From NCBI GenBank assembly GCA_964556955.1, contig CAZKXP010000032.1, positions 1 to 8,190 on the forward strand: a stretch of 8,190 nt of DNA, given 5' to 3'. The position numbers were made by a program, and so were the translations under genes. The notes beneath the pieces were generated by a model. It made no database searches, had not been told where the DNA came from, and was given only the letters and a program-made list of their open reading frames with translations. Shown here piece after piece: positions 1 to 7,300 of the stretch. Origin of the DNA: UBA12078 sp964556955. GTDB lineage: Bacteria > Patescibacteriota > Dojkabacteria > SC72. The stretch's first letter is position 1; each line of letters begins with the position of its first letter.

Positions 1-395
1 GCTATTACACTGACATTGATTTTGTATGTGCCACCAACAGTTGGTTTTATTTTAGCTTTGTATGTATATTCCTCACCATCCACGACACTAACAAATTCAG
101 GATGTTTAGGGGTAATCTTTATGGTGGATGAACTATCCCACAGTATTTGAGTTCTTTCAGCAGTGAGATGAGGTATGATTGTTAATTTGTAAGTGATACT
201 CTTGTCTACAGGGGACTGTATGCCTTCAGATAGGATGAGGTCAAAATATTTGTTTGTTGCCTTTGTGGTAGAACTGTCAATTTCTGTTTGGAGAGTGTAA
301 TCTCCCGTACCATTTTCTTCTTCTTGTGCTAATATCCTACCCGCTGGTATTAAGAAAAGTATTGAAATAGCGAGAAGTTTTATTGTATTTTTCAT
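1..395 (-). CDS. Secreted protein of unknown function, 3' part outside window
   Basis: I do not recognise this protein. The reading frame opens with ATG at 395-393 and stays open to the window edge, giving about 131 residues with the C-terminus missing. The N-terminus is a clear signal peptide: MKNT, then a hydrophobic run (KLLAISILFLIPAG), then RILAQ with likely cleavage after the Ala before Gln at about residue 24. The mature part is rich in Thr, Ser, Ile, Val and Lys with alternating polar and hydrophobic residues (for example near 'GGTYKINVSV'), as expected of an extracellular beta-sandwich or Ig-like domain; that is inference. Its ATG overlaps the TGA of the upstream gene as ATGA and there is no Shine-Dalgarno sequence, so translation is probably coupled. 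It is the last visible gene of a four-gene envelope cluster and may act with the membrane-anchored transglutaminase-like protein encoded two genes upstream. Confidence 0.8.
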   Translation of the reverse strand, partial: MKNTIKLLAISILFLIPAGRILAQEEENGTGDYTLQTEIDSSTTKATNKYFDLILSEGIQSPVDKSITYKLTIIPHLTAERTQILWDSSSTIKITPKHPEFVSVVDGEEYTYKAKIKPTVGGTYKINVSVI

Positions 396-808
396 TTTAG
401 TATTCTATGTATTGCCATATTATATACTCTGTATGCTTTATGTGCCTCACTTTCAGTCACATCCATATCGTCATGTACTATTCTATTCCTTAATTTGTGT
501 ACTTCCCAAAGCTCTTCATATTCATTCTTCTTAAACCTTTTCTTTATATTCTTCAGATTATCACCGCATAGTGCGTTGTTGTTAAGCCTGTATTGTAATG
601 CTTTAGAAAGTATATTATCAAGTTTTATGACTGTATCACGCCTTCTAGACAAATCCTCGGATTGTGCTCCTGCTTTTAGTGCCTCCAAACTATTTAGCAT
701 CCTAGATTTTGATTTCTGTTTTTCTTGCCTTTGAGCCCGATTGGCAAGTACAAAAAGTATCGATACACAGATTAGTATTAATATTGTAATAAGTAGTGCG
801 CTATCCAT
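392..808 (-). CDS. Small single-pass membrane protein with HEPN-like cytosolic helical domain
   Basis: The product has 138 residues. Residues 4-22 form one hydrophobic membrane segment (ALLITILILICVSILFVLA) with no cleavage site, followed by a basic stretch (RAQRQEKQKSKSR) that should keep the rest in the cytosol. Residues about 54-138 look all-helical and contain K-L-R-N-R-I-V-H, which gives an R107-x4-H112 arrangement of the HEPN type (RNxxxH). From memory, a membrane segment plus this 'AHKxRNxxAH'-type domain is a recurrent uncharacterised family in Patescibacteria. HEPN domains with this motif are often RNases, but many are not catalytic, so nuclease activity here is only a possibility. 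The ATG overlaps the upstream stop by 8 bases. A modest AAGGA ribosome site lies 12 bases before the ATG (821-825), and the TGA overlaps the next gene's ATG. The start is well supported by the membrane segment. Confidence 0.75.
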   Translation of the reverse strand: MDSALLITILILICVSILFVLANRAQRQEKQKSKSRMLNSLEALKAGAQSEDLSRRRDTVIKLDNILSKALQYRLNNNALCGDNLKNIKKRFKKNEYEELWEVHKLRNRIVHDDMDVTESEAHKAYRVYNMAIHRILK

Positions 809-2684
809 GTTGTCGTTTCTTCCTTATGGCGAAATATATTAAATATACTACACCAACAAAGAGAGACATTGAAAGGATTTTGACTACGACTGTCACAAAT
901 ACTGGTGTCTGGATATTTACACCTTCTGTGATATTAATTTCTTGGTTGTAGTCAAAAACGGAGAAGTTGACGGAAAGGGAAAGTGCCTCAGGGATTGATA
1001 TATTGGGAATATTAAACTGCATCGTTGCCGATTGGTGAGGCAGTATTATCTGAGAGTTGATATTGTTAACAGGATCTATATATTTTTCAATATCTTGTAT
1101 ATTCGTCTGCGTTATTTCATAGTCATGAACTGCTATATTACCTTCATTTTTTACACTAAACAAACCTTTTACATATGGAGATAAAATAGTGTTGTCTTCA
1201 AAGTAAAGAGATGTTTCTACATCAAAGGTGGGTGTGGTCCCCGTTTCTGAATTATATACCACTTTGAAATCTGTGTCCTGATAGAAGGTTAGCTTTGGTG
1301 CTACCGGGTTCTTACCTCTCCTCAGGATAGAGATATGGTCAAAATATGGATTATTAAAAAGGGATTTTTGGGTGAAATCCTCAAGAAAAGGGTCCATCAC
1401 AATCCATCTTTCATTAACATAGTCATATGCTTCTACCCAATAGTTGTAAAAACCATCAGAGGTGTACCCTGAGATATTGGATACGAAACCGATAACCTGC
1501 CTTGCGGGTATGCCGTAGTATCTAAGAATTGTAATTAGAAAATCTGTATAGTCTGAGGGGGTAACCTCGTTTGGGTTTTCTACGAGTTGATCAAAACCAA
1601 CTCTGCTGTCGGTTATTACTCCCTCTTCAAGATTGGTCTGAGGATTTAATCTCTCGATGGTGTAAGAATAGAGGTATTTGTAAATTAATTCCTGGGAATC
1701 ATTATCCAATTTTTGTATATCTGAAAATGTATCGTCCACCGTACTAATATTTGATTTAAGGTAGTTTAATATTCTTGTAAATTCATTTCTCTCGGTTGGC
1801 TTCCAATACCCAATATTGTTTGTCAAGTATACTTGTGGAAGATCAACATTTTCAGAATCACCATGCATAACAATAACCCCCTTTATGGTACAGTCCTGTG
1901 AAGTATTGGGAGGGAGAACATACTGGAAGATGTAGTTGCCATCCTCATCCTGTTCGGAGAGATTGGGCAACGGATCTATACTTCCCCATATAATAGTTTG
2001 GTGCGTACTATCTGATGGTACAATTATCTCAAAAGTCTGGTTGTCATCATCCAAGGTATTAGTAAAAGATCTGCTAATTTCAAACTCATAGGACACGTGC
2101 TCACCGAACAAAACGGAGAGATTTTGGTATGTAGGTTTTTCAACCTGTATTTGGTATGTTTCCCCAATAGATTTTATATTTTGTATTGTATCAGATGCCC
2201 ACAACGGCTCCCCAAAAATCTTTGGATAGGTCAGAGTTATTTTATCAGTGCCATACCCATCAAATTTAGATACTAGATTGTACGAATTGCCTGGGGTAAT
2301 TGTAGATGTATAGCTAACTGAGATAACAATTGGTGAAGAGGGTTTAACAAATGTGTTATTCAAATCAAAGAGTATATCCGTTGCTCCGCCTCGATTATAT
2401 GAAGAACATTCTACATCCTCTTGTAGGGTGGTGTTCCTACAGGTGGTATTAATATTCTCTTGCGGGAGGGTAATAGTGAAATACGATATGACTTTTGGAG
2501 TATCTGAGGATATTGTAAGAAGAGCCTCTGTTGTTACTGTGGTCTCTTGGATTGTATGTATGAATTCAGAAGAGAGATTGAAGCCTGATTGAGCTATGGA
2601 GGGCGTAATCTTAAAGAGAAGTAAGCTAAGAACAAGGCTAAATAACAACGGGGTTTTCTTTAAATAGCCAGTCAAATTTTTCAT
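801..2684 (-). CDS. Exported, membrane-anchored transglutaminase-like protein, probably inactive
   Basis: The product has 627 residues. A signal peptide covers about 1-31 (MKNLTGYLKK, then a Leu-rich core, then TPSIA before QS). Residues about 33-295 are beta-rich and unassigned. Residues about 300-440 resemble the bacterial transglutaminase-like core: L-R-Y-Y-G-I-P-A-R (387-395), N-Y-W-V-E (414-418) and M-D-P (430-432) match the family's LRxxGIPAR, HaWvE and DPt motifs. A second beta-sandwich-like region (about 465-590) precedes a membrane helix (about 594-618) and a short basic tail (RKKRQHG), so the bulk should lie outside the membrane. The nucleophile Cys is replaced by Pro376/Ser377 and the catalytic His by Asn414; only Asp431 remains. 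The only cysteines are 82, 93 and 265, all outside the core. A binding or scaffold role is therefore more likely than catalysis. The ATG overlaps the upstream gene by 47 bases; later TTG codons would remove the basic start of the signal peptide. Confidence 0.82.
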   Translation of the reverse strand: MKNLTGYLKKTPLLFSLVLSLLLFKITPSIAQSGFNLSSEFIHTIQETTVTTEALLTISSDTPKVISYFTITLPQENINTTCRNTTLQEDVECSSYNRGGATDILFDLNNTFVKPSSPIVISVSYTSTITPGNSYNLVSKFDGYGTDKITLTYPKIFGEPLWASDTIQNIKSIGETYQIQVEKPTYQNLSVLFGEHVSYEFEISRSFTNTLDDDNQTFEIIVPSDSTHQTIIWGSIDPLPNLSEQDEDGNYIFQYVLPPNTSQDCTIKGVIVMHGDSENVDLPQVYLTNNIGYWKPTERNEFTRILNYLKSNISTVDDTFSDIQKLDNDSQELIYKYLYSYTIERLNPQTNLEEGVITDSRVGFDQLVENPNEVTPSDYTDFLITILRYYGIPARQVIGFVSNISGYTSDGFYNYWVEAYDYVNERWIVMDPFLEDFTQKSLFNNPYFDHISILRRGKNPVAPKLTFYQDTDFKVVYNSETGTTPTFDVETSLYFEDNTILSPYVKGLFSVKNEGNIAVHDYEITQTNIQDIEKYIDPVNNINSQIILPHQSATMQFNIPNISIPEALSLSVNFSVFDYNQEINITEGVNIQTPVFVTVVVKILSMSLFVGVVYLIYFAIRKKRQHG

Positions 2685-3372
2685 ATTTTCTAATTATTTG
2701 TTTAATAATCGGTGTCTTTGGGGTTATCCCAAAGCTTAGAATTATCTTGTCCCAATCTAGTTTCTCCGGTTCATTTACTATTTTGTAGTTTGGGTTGCGT
2801 ACTACCTCCTGTTTAGCATTCTTTCTAATAATATAATAGGCTAAACCATTCTTCCCATCAAGCACAACTTTGGGTTTGGCATTTATACTTGAGTATTCGG
2901 CATAAATTAGATTGGTATTTTGCCTGGTATTTACAATAACATAACTATAACCAGGAGGGATGATAATCTTCTGTTCTCTTTTGGTATTTATCTTAATAAT
3001 TCTGTTGTCTTTTGGTGTTCTGTATCTTTGCAATAGTATTGTAGCACCACCATATACAATATCTATTAATCGTGCGTACTTGTTGCATCGTGTGGCACGG
3101 GTCTTCACAAATTCTATACCTGCTAAATTCGGTTTTAGTACTACAAAGGAGATTTTTAATCCTTTCGATGCATAGATATTATCTAGATCAAGCTGCTTGT
3201 ACTTTTTGTAAAAAATCTCCGGGCACGCGAGTTCTTGATTAAGTAGTTGTGGGCGGATATTGTCTATGGTTGTAGCGGTTACCTCTTTAAAAGCTAAGTC
3301 CTTAACTTGGAGGTCTTCTCCATCGTAAAACAACGGGAAGCCGGAGGTCTTCTTTAGATCTATTTTTGCCAT
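2638..3372 (-). CDS. Cupin protein related to archaeal-type glucose-6-phosphate isomerase, metal ligands lost
   Basis: The product has 244 residues, with no signal peptide, and is probably cytosolic. Residues about 72-200 align by eye with the cupin glucose-6-phosphate isomerase family (PF06560; compare Pyrococcus furiosus PGI): GIEFVKT (85-91), the strand ILLQ (112-115), IIIPPGYSYVIVN (136-148) and NGLAYY then VVRNPNY (175-196) follow family signatures. The family binds metal through a GHxH pair, a Glu and a later His. Here those positions read Thr94, Cys96, Ile103 and Tyr144, and the whole protein contains no histidine. It is thus unlikely to be a metal-dependent isomerase; sugar binding without catalysis is one possibility. 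About 45 residues beyond the cupin (200-244) are helical and basic and are not assigned. The gene begins right behind an extended -10 box with no ribosome site, and its last 47 bases overlap the next gene. The family call is from remembered motifs. Confidence 0.62.
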   Translation of the reverse strand: MAKIDLKKTSGFPLFYDGEDLQVKDLAFKEVTATTIDNIRPQLLNQELACPEIFYKKYKQLDLDNIYASKGLKISFVVLKPNLAGIEFVKTRATRCNKYARLIDIVYGGATILLQRYRTPKDNRIIKINTKREQKIIIPPGYSYVIVNTRQNTNLIYAEYSSINAKPKVVLDGKNGLAYYIIRKNAKQEVVRNPNYKIVNEPEKLDWDKIILSFGITPKTPIIKQIIRKYEKFDWLFKENPVVI

Positions 3373-3377
3373 GGCAT

Positions 3378-3386
3378 ATTATACCA
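3378..3386 (-). promoter_or_regulatory. Extended -10 promoter for the cupin/transglutaminase-like operon
   Basis: Read on the minus strand the site is TGGTATAAT, an exact TGnTATAAT extended -10 element, lying in the 22-base gap between the YggT-like gene and the cupin gene. Only five bases (ATGCC) separate it from the ATG at 3372. Transcription normally starts about seven bases after the hexamer, which puts +1 on or beside the start codon and predicts a leaderless mRNA. No Shine-Dalgarno sequence is present and no good -35 box is seen at 16-18 bases, as is usual for extended -10 promoters. Confidence 0.6.
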
Positions 3387-3394
3387 TATGAGAA

Positions 3395-3682
3395 TTATTC
3401 CCTATTAAAAGCCCTAATTAGCTCGGATAGGATGAAGGCAGCGATCATGAAGAAGAACAGAGCGATTATTGGTGTGAGATATATCTCAAATCTATCAATC
3501 TGCAAAGTAGTAGAGGTTATACCTTCGAATGGTTTAATAAATATATCACTAATATTCAGTATCCAACTAACAAAGGTGTTCTCTGGATTTGCGTTTATCA
3601 CATCTATTACTATACGTCCGATTATTGTTGCCTCAATAAGCATAGTAATTGTATACACTATTTTTATTATGAATTTGAGCAT
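3395..3682 (-). CDS. YggT-family membrane protein
   Basis: The product has 95 residues and two hydrophobic helices (about 3-28 and 67-90), joined by a loop with the family pattern: an Asn-Pro pair (32-33), then a hydrophobic stretch, then I-x-x-P-F at 49-52 and an I-D before the second helix. This matches the YggT family (PF02325), small bacterial inner-membrane proteins often encoded near cell-division or envelope genes; their biochemical role is poorly defined and I infer none. The ATG lies two bases after the TAA of the upstream hydrolase gene (TAACGATG), with no clear ribosome site, so it is probably translated by coupling from that gene. The length is normal for a single YggT unit. The gene ends 22 bases before the cupin gene, which has its own promoter-like box, so it is the end of one transcription unit or read through into the next. 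Confidence 0.75.
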   Translation of the reverse strand: MLKFIIKIVYTITMLIEATIIGRIVIDVINANPENTFVSWILNISDIFIKPFEGITSTTLQIDRFEIYLTPIIALFFFMIAAFILSELIRAFNRE

Positions 3683-3684
3683 CG

Positions 3685-4272
3685 TTAGTTATTATTTAGA
3701 TTATCAACGTAATAGTCAAGTTCTCTCATAAATTTATTCACACCTCGGGCCCAACCATGTCCACCAGCGGCACATGGGGGACAATACGATGGTTCAATCT
3801 GTTCTGGGGTTAGTGTAACTCCATAGCCTTCTGCCAACCCCCGTGTAATCTCCTTAATCCCATCTTCCCAGGTAGCAAATACACTCCACCCCCTAGCATT
3901 TTTGTTGATCCCCCTCCACCCCCAAGCGTTATTTGAATCCCCACCAGGCACGATATTACCAAAAGAAGATTCCACGCCTGCAATTGCAACAACAAGCCTC
4001 CAATCTAGACCATAGCTATCGGCCGTTTCAACAATAAATTTGGCATGAGGTGCCATTGGAGAATGATAGTCATTAAGAAATTGATCCATTGCTAAAACNN
4101 NNNNNNNNNNNNNNNNNNNNNNNNNNNNNNNNNNNNNNNNNNNNNNNNNNNNNNNNNNNNNNNNNNNNNNNNNNNNNNNNNNNNNNNNNNNNNNNNNNAT
4201 TCTAGTAATATTAGAGCTAGACAAAGACTGTGCAGACAGGATTTTTGTTTTTAGTGCTTGTAAGTCTGGCAT
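3685..4272 (-). CDS. Lysozyme-like peptidoglycan hydrolase (SLT/glucosaminidase type), interrupted by assembly gap
   Basis: The part 3685-4098 encodes about 137 C-terminal residues that resemble wall hydrolases common in Patescibacteria: D-W-R-L-V-V-A-I-A-G-V-E-S-S-F-G, then N-A-W-G-W, F-A-T-W-E-D-G-I, L-T-P-E-Q-I and W-A-R-G-V-N-K-F-M. The Glu of GVESSFG (codon 3972-3970) is the expected catalytic acid for cleaving the glycan chain. A C-P-P-C pair (3783-3772) replaces the Ala-Pro-Pro usual at this place and might form a disulfide. The N-terminal 24 or so residues (from MPDLQALK) lie beyond 100 Ns, so the join, the reading frame and any membrane anchor or signal sequence inside the gap are unknown; the two sides could even belong to different genes. 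I chose the ATG at 4272 over a TTG at 4299 because an extended -10-like box sits between them, which would leave the TTG untranscribed. YggT follows two bases downstream. Confidence 0.68.
   Translation of the reverse strand: MPDLQALKTKILSAQSLSSSNITRXXXXXXXXXXXXXXXXXXXXXXXXXXXXXXXXXXVLAMDQFLNDYHSPMAPHAKFIVETADSYGLDWRLVVAIAGVESSFGNIVPGGDSNNAWGWRGINKNARGWSVFATWEDGIKEITRGLAEGYGVTLTPEQIEPSYCPPCAAGGHGWARGVNKFMRELDYYVDNLNNN
4099..4198. other. Assembly gap of exactly 100 N
   Basis: There are exactly 100 consecutive Ns. This is the usual placeholder for a scaffold gap of unknown true length, so distances and reading frame across it should not be trusted. It falls inside the hydrolase gene, where a signal peptide or membrane anchor would be expected. 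Confidence 0.97.
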
Positions 4273-4275
4273 AAT
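4267..4275 (+). promoter_or_regulatory. Candidate extended -10 promoter for dnaE
   Basis: TGGCATAAT matches TGnTATAAT except for the first base of the hexamer. The predicted start of transcription is near 4282, which gives dnaE a leader of about 26 bases that includes the AAGGGG ribosome site. TATAAC at 4282-4287 is an alternative -10, but its predicted start (about 4294) would cut into the ribosome site. The element overlaps the first codons of the divergent hydrolase gene. Confidence 0.4.
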
Positions 4276-4279
4276 ATTC

Positions 4280-4288
4280 AGTATAACA
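4280..4288 (-). promoter_or_regulatory. Candidate extended -10 promoter for the hydrolase/YggT unit
   Basis: On the minus strand this reads TGTTATACT, with the TG extension intact and five of six hexamer bases matching TATAAT. Seven bases (GAATATT) separate it from the ATG at 4272, so the mRNA would begin at or one base before the start codon. There is no ribosome site. The arrangement matches the boxes before the cupin gene and uvrC, which supports the ATG at 4272 as the start. Confidence 0.5.
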
Positions 4289-4290
4289 GA

Positions 4291-4296
4291 AAGGGG
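4291..4296 (+). promoter_or_regulatory. Ribosome binding site of dnaE
   Basis: AAGGGG can pair with the 16S rRNA tail through six positions, including one G-U pair. It stands 11 bases before the ATG at 4308, slightly farther than usual. It supports this start, which also gives the typical DnaE N-terminus (HLHLHTEYSLLDA). It contrasts with the cupin, hydrolase and uvrC starts, which have none. Confidence 0.6.
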
Positions 4297-4307
4297 CAAA
4301 ATTTGTT

Positions 4308-7300
4308 ATGTTCACACACCTACACCTACATACAGAGTATTCTTTGTTGGATGCTACAATTAGAATTCCAGCATTGATTGAGAAGTTGAAAGCATCTGGG
4401 ATGAATGCTTGTGCTATCACAGATCATGGGAATATGTATGGTGCATTCAAATTCAAAAGTGCTATGACAGATGCAGGGCTCAAACCTATTTTGGGGTGCG
4501 AGATCTATGTGGCTCCCAGAAAAATGTCTGATAAGGAGTTTGGAATAGATAATAACTACTTCCATCTCATACTTTTAGCGAAGAACCTTCAGGGGTATAA
4601 AAATTTAATGAAGGTAGTTTCTTTTGCGCATATGGATGGTTTCTATTACCGTCCACGTATAGATTTTGAAACTCTTTCGAAGTATACAGACGGATTGATA
4701 GCTACCTCAGCATGCCTCGCAGGACCCGTATGTCAGCCACTCTTGAAAGGTGAATACGAAAAAGCAAAGGAGGTGGCAGGTAAGTACTCGGAGATTTTTA
4801 AAAATAATTTTTATATAGAAATCCAACGCAATGGTATGGAGGAACAGGAGAAAGCTAACGAGGGGCTTTTAAAAATTTCTAAAGAATTAAATCTCCCAAT
4901 TGTTGCTACTTGTGATTCCCACTATTTAGATAAAGAAGATGCAGCTATACAAGAAATTTTATGGTGTATCAGTGATGGTACGACTATGGATGATCCTAAA
5001 AAGCGAACTATGCCAACGAATGAGTTCTATGTAAAAACTTCTGAGGAAATGTCTGAGCTGTTTAAAGATATACCCGAGGCTATAGAAAATACTCAAAAGA
5101 TAGTTGACAAGATCGAGGAGTACGATATTACTTTTGGTCGTGTAGAACCACATTTTTTGGATCTCCCGGATGGAGAGAATACAGAAAGCTACCTGAGGAA
5201 ACTCTCTTTTGAGGGAGCTCGGGAAAGGTATGGTGAGGTTACGAAAGAACTTACAGAAAGACTTGATTACGAGTTAAAGATAATTGGAGACAAGGGGTAC
5301 AACGATTATTTCTTAGTAGTTCGTGATTTTGTACAATTCTGCAAAAGGGAAGGTATTGTTGTGGGTATGAGAGGCTCTGGCTGTGGTTCTGTTGTGGCTT
5401 ACACCATAGGTATAACAAGTATCGAACCAATTGGATGGGAACTGTACTTTGAGAGGTTTCTAAATCCGGAGAGGCCTAGCCCTCCAGATTTTGATATTGA
5501 TATTGCTGATAAGAGGAGGGACGAATTAATACAATATACAATTAATAAATATGGAGCGGATAATGTTAAGCAGATAGGCACATTTAGCAAGTTACAAACC
5601 AGGCAAGCAATCAGAGATGTAGCTCGAGTTATTGGCGTAGACTTAGATATTGCGAACAAACTATCCAAGATGGTAGAGATAGTCTTCGGGCATGCGAAGG
5701 ATATAGACTATATGATTGAGCATAACCCTGAATTTGCAGAGATAGTTAACTCCTCAGAAAAAACACAGGAACTAAGAGAAATCGTTAAGAAAGTCGCCGG
5801 TATATGTCGAGGAGTATCTACCCATGCATGTGGTATGATTGTTGCCCCTGAACCTGTTGTTAACTATTGCCCAATACAAAGAGATTCCCATGGAGGGGGT
5901 ATTGGTATGACCCAGTACGAAATGTTTGATATAGAGCCCGTTGGTTTAATGAAATTTGATTTCCTTGGGCTTCGGAACCTTAATATCATTGGATCCGCCA
6001 TTAAAAAAATTGAGAGATCACGAAATGAGCATATTGAAGTAACAGAAGTTGATAGGAAAGATAAAAAAGCATTCGAGGTTATCAGGGGCGGTTATACTGT
6101 TGGAATTTTCCAGATGGAGAGCGAAGGAATGAAGAGAACGATTAAAGCGCTCAAACCCGAAACTCAGGAGGATATCTGTTATATTCTTGCTGCCTATCGT
6201 CCTGGACCTATGCAGTATATTTCAGAATATGTAGCAGTAAAGGAGGGCAAGCAGGAACCAGACTATATATTTGACGAGCTTGAACCGGTTCTTTCGATCA
6301 CTCGTGGAGTTATTACATATCAGGAACAGGTTATGAAAATTGCACAGGTCATCGCAGGGTACTCTCTCGGGAAAGCAGACGTTTTACGAAGGGCAATGGG
6401 TAAGAAGAAGGTAGAGGTTATGGAAGCTGAAAAACCTAAATTTGTGGAAGGCGCGAAGGAAAATGGTTTTGATGAAGAGAAGGTAGACAAGATATGGGAA
6501 AAGCTTATACAGTTTGCTAACTATGGTTTTAACAAAGCACATAGTGCTTCGTATGCGACTATAGCATACTGGACCGCGTATCTTAAAGCTCACTACCCTC
6601 TTGAATTCATGGCTGCACTTTTAGAGGGTGATCTGGATAATTTTGATAGAGTGATTATAGATCTTGGTGAATGTGAAAGGCTCGGCATTGATGTTTTACC
6701 TCCAAGTATTAATGATAGTGGTTACTATTTTGATGCAGAAGGTGATCACTCAATTCGTTTTGGTTTGGGTGGCATAAAAAATGTAGGAGAAGATGTGGTT
6801 AGAAACATTGTAGAAGAGAGGCATACAAATGGTATATTCGAACATCTTGATGATTTTGTACATCGTATGTCTAGTAAAGTGGCCAAGAGAGCGATTGAGT
6901 ATCTCATAATGGCAGGTACGATGGACTCCTTTGGAGATCGAAATGCCCTTCTGCAGGTATTACCTGTAATGTACGAAAAGGAAAAGGCCAGGGGTAAATC
7001 GCAGGTACTTGGCCAGATAGATATTTTTTCATTGACCACAGGTGGAAACTCAAAACCTGATGATACAGTACCAATGACTCCGCTCCCCAGCATTGAAAAG
7101 ACTCCTATTTCTCAATGTCTTTCCTGGGAGAAAGAACTTCTTGGTCTATATTTTTCCAGTCATCCACTAGACGCTTTTCAGGAGTTTTTCGAAAGTAAAA
7201 AAGTTCTTCCTCTTAGACAGATTATGGAGGAGAAAAAGAACAACGATCTTGTTGTTCTTGGAGTTATGGTCAACAAGATTAGAAAAATTACAACTAAGAA

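Noticed and set aside
392..394. TGA possibly recoded as glycine, as in Gracilibacteria and SR1
   Set aside because: This TGA ends the HEPN-like gene exactly at an ATGA overlap with the next start, and no gene in the window contains an in-frame TGA.
3366..3731. Plus-strand open frame of 121 residues opposite the YggT gene
   Set aside because: The minus-strand frame has clear YggT family features and operon spacing; the plus frame resembles nothing and is an antisense shadow.
4297..4299. TTG start for the hydrolase, nine residues upstream of the chosen ATG
   Set aside because: The extended -10-like box at 4280-4288 lies inside this extension, so the TTG would sit upstream of the predicted transcript; no ribosome site supports it.
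5480..5980. Possible intein in dnaE near the catalytic motifs, a common insertion place
   Set aside because: The motifs PPDFDIDI and KFDFLGL lie at normal spacing and the total length is normal, so nothing is inserted.
6746..7093. Minus-strand open frame of 115 residues within dnaE
   Set aside because: Antisense to conserved DnaE fingers sequence and without any recognisable feature.
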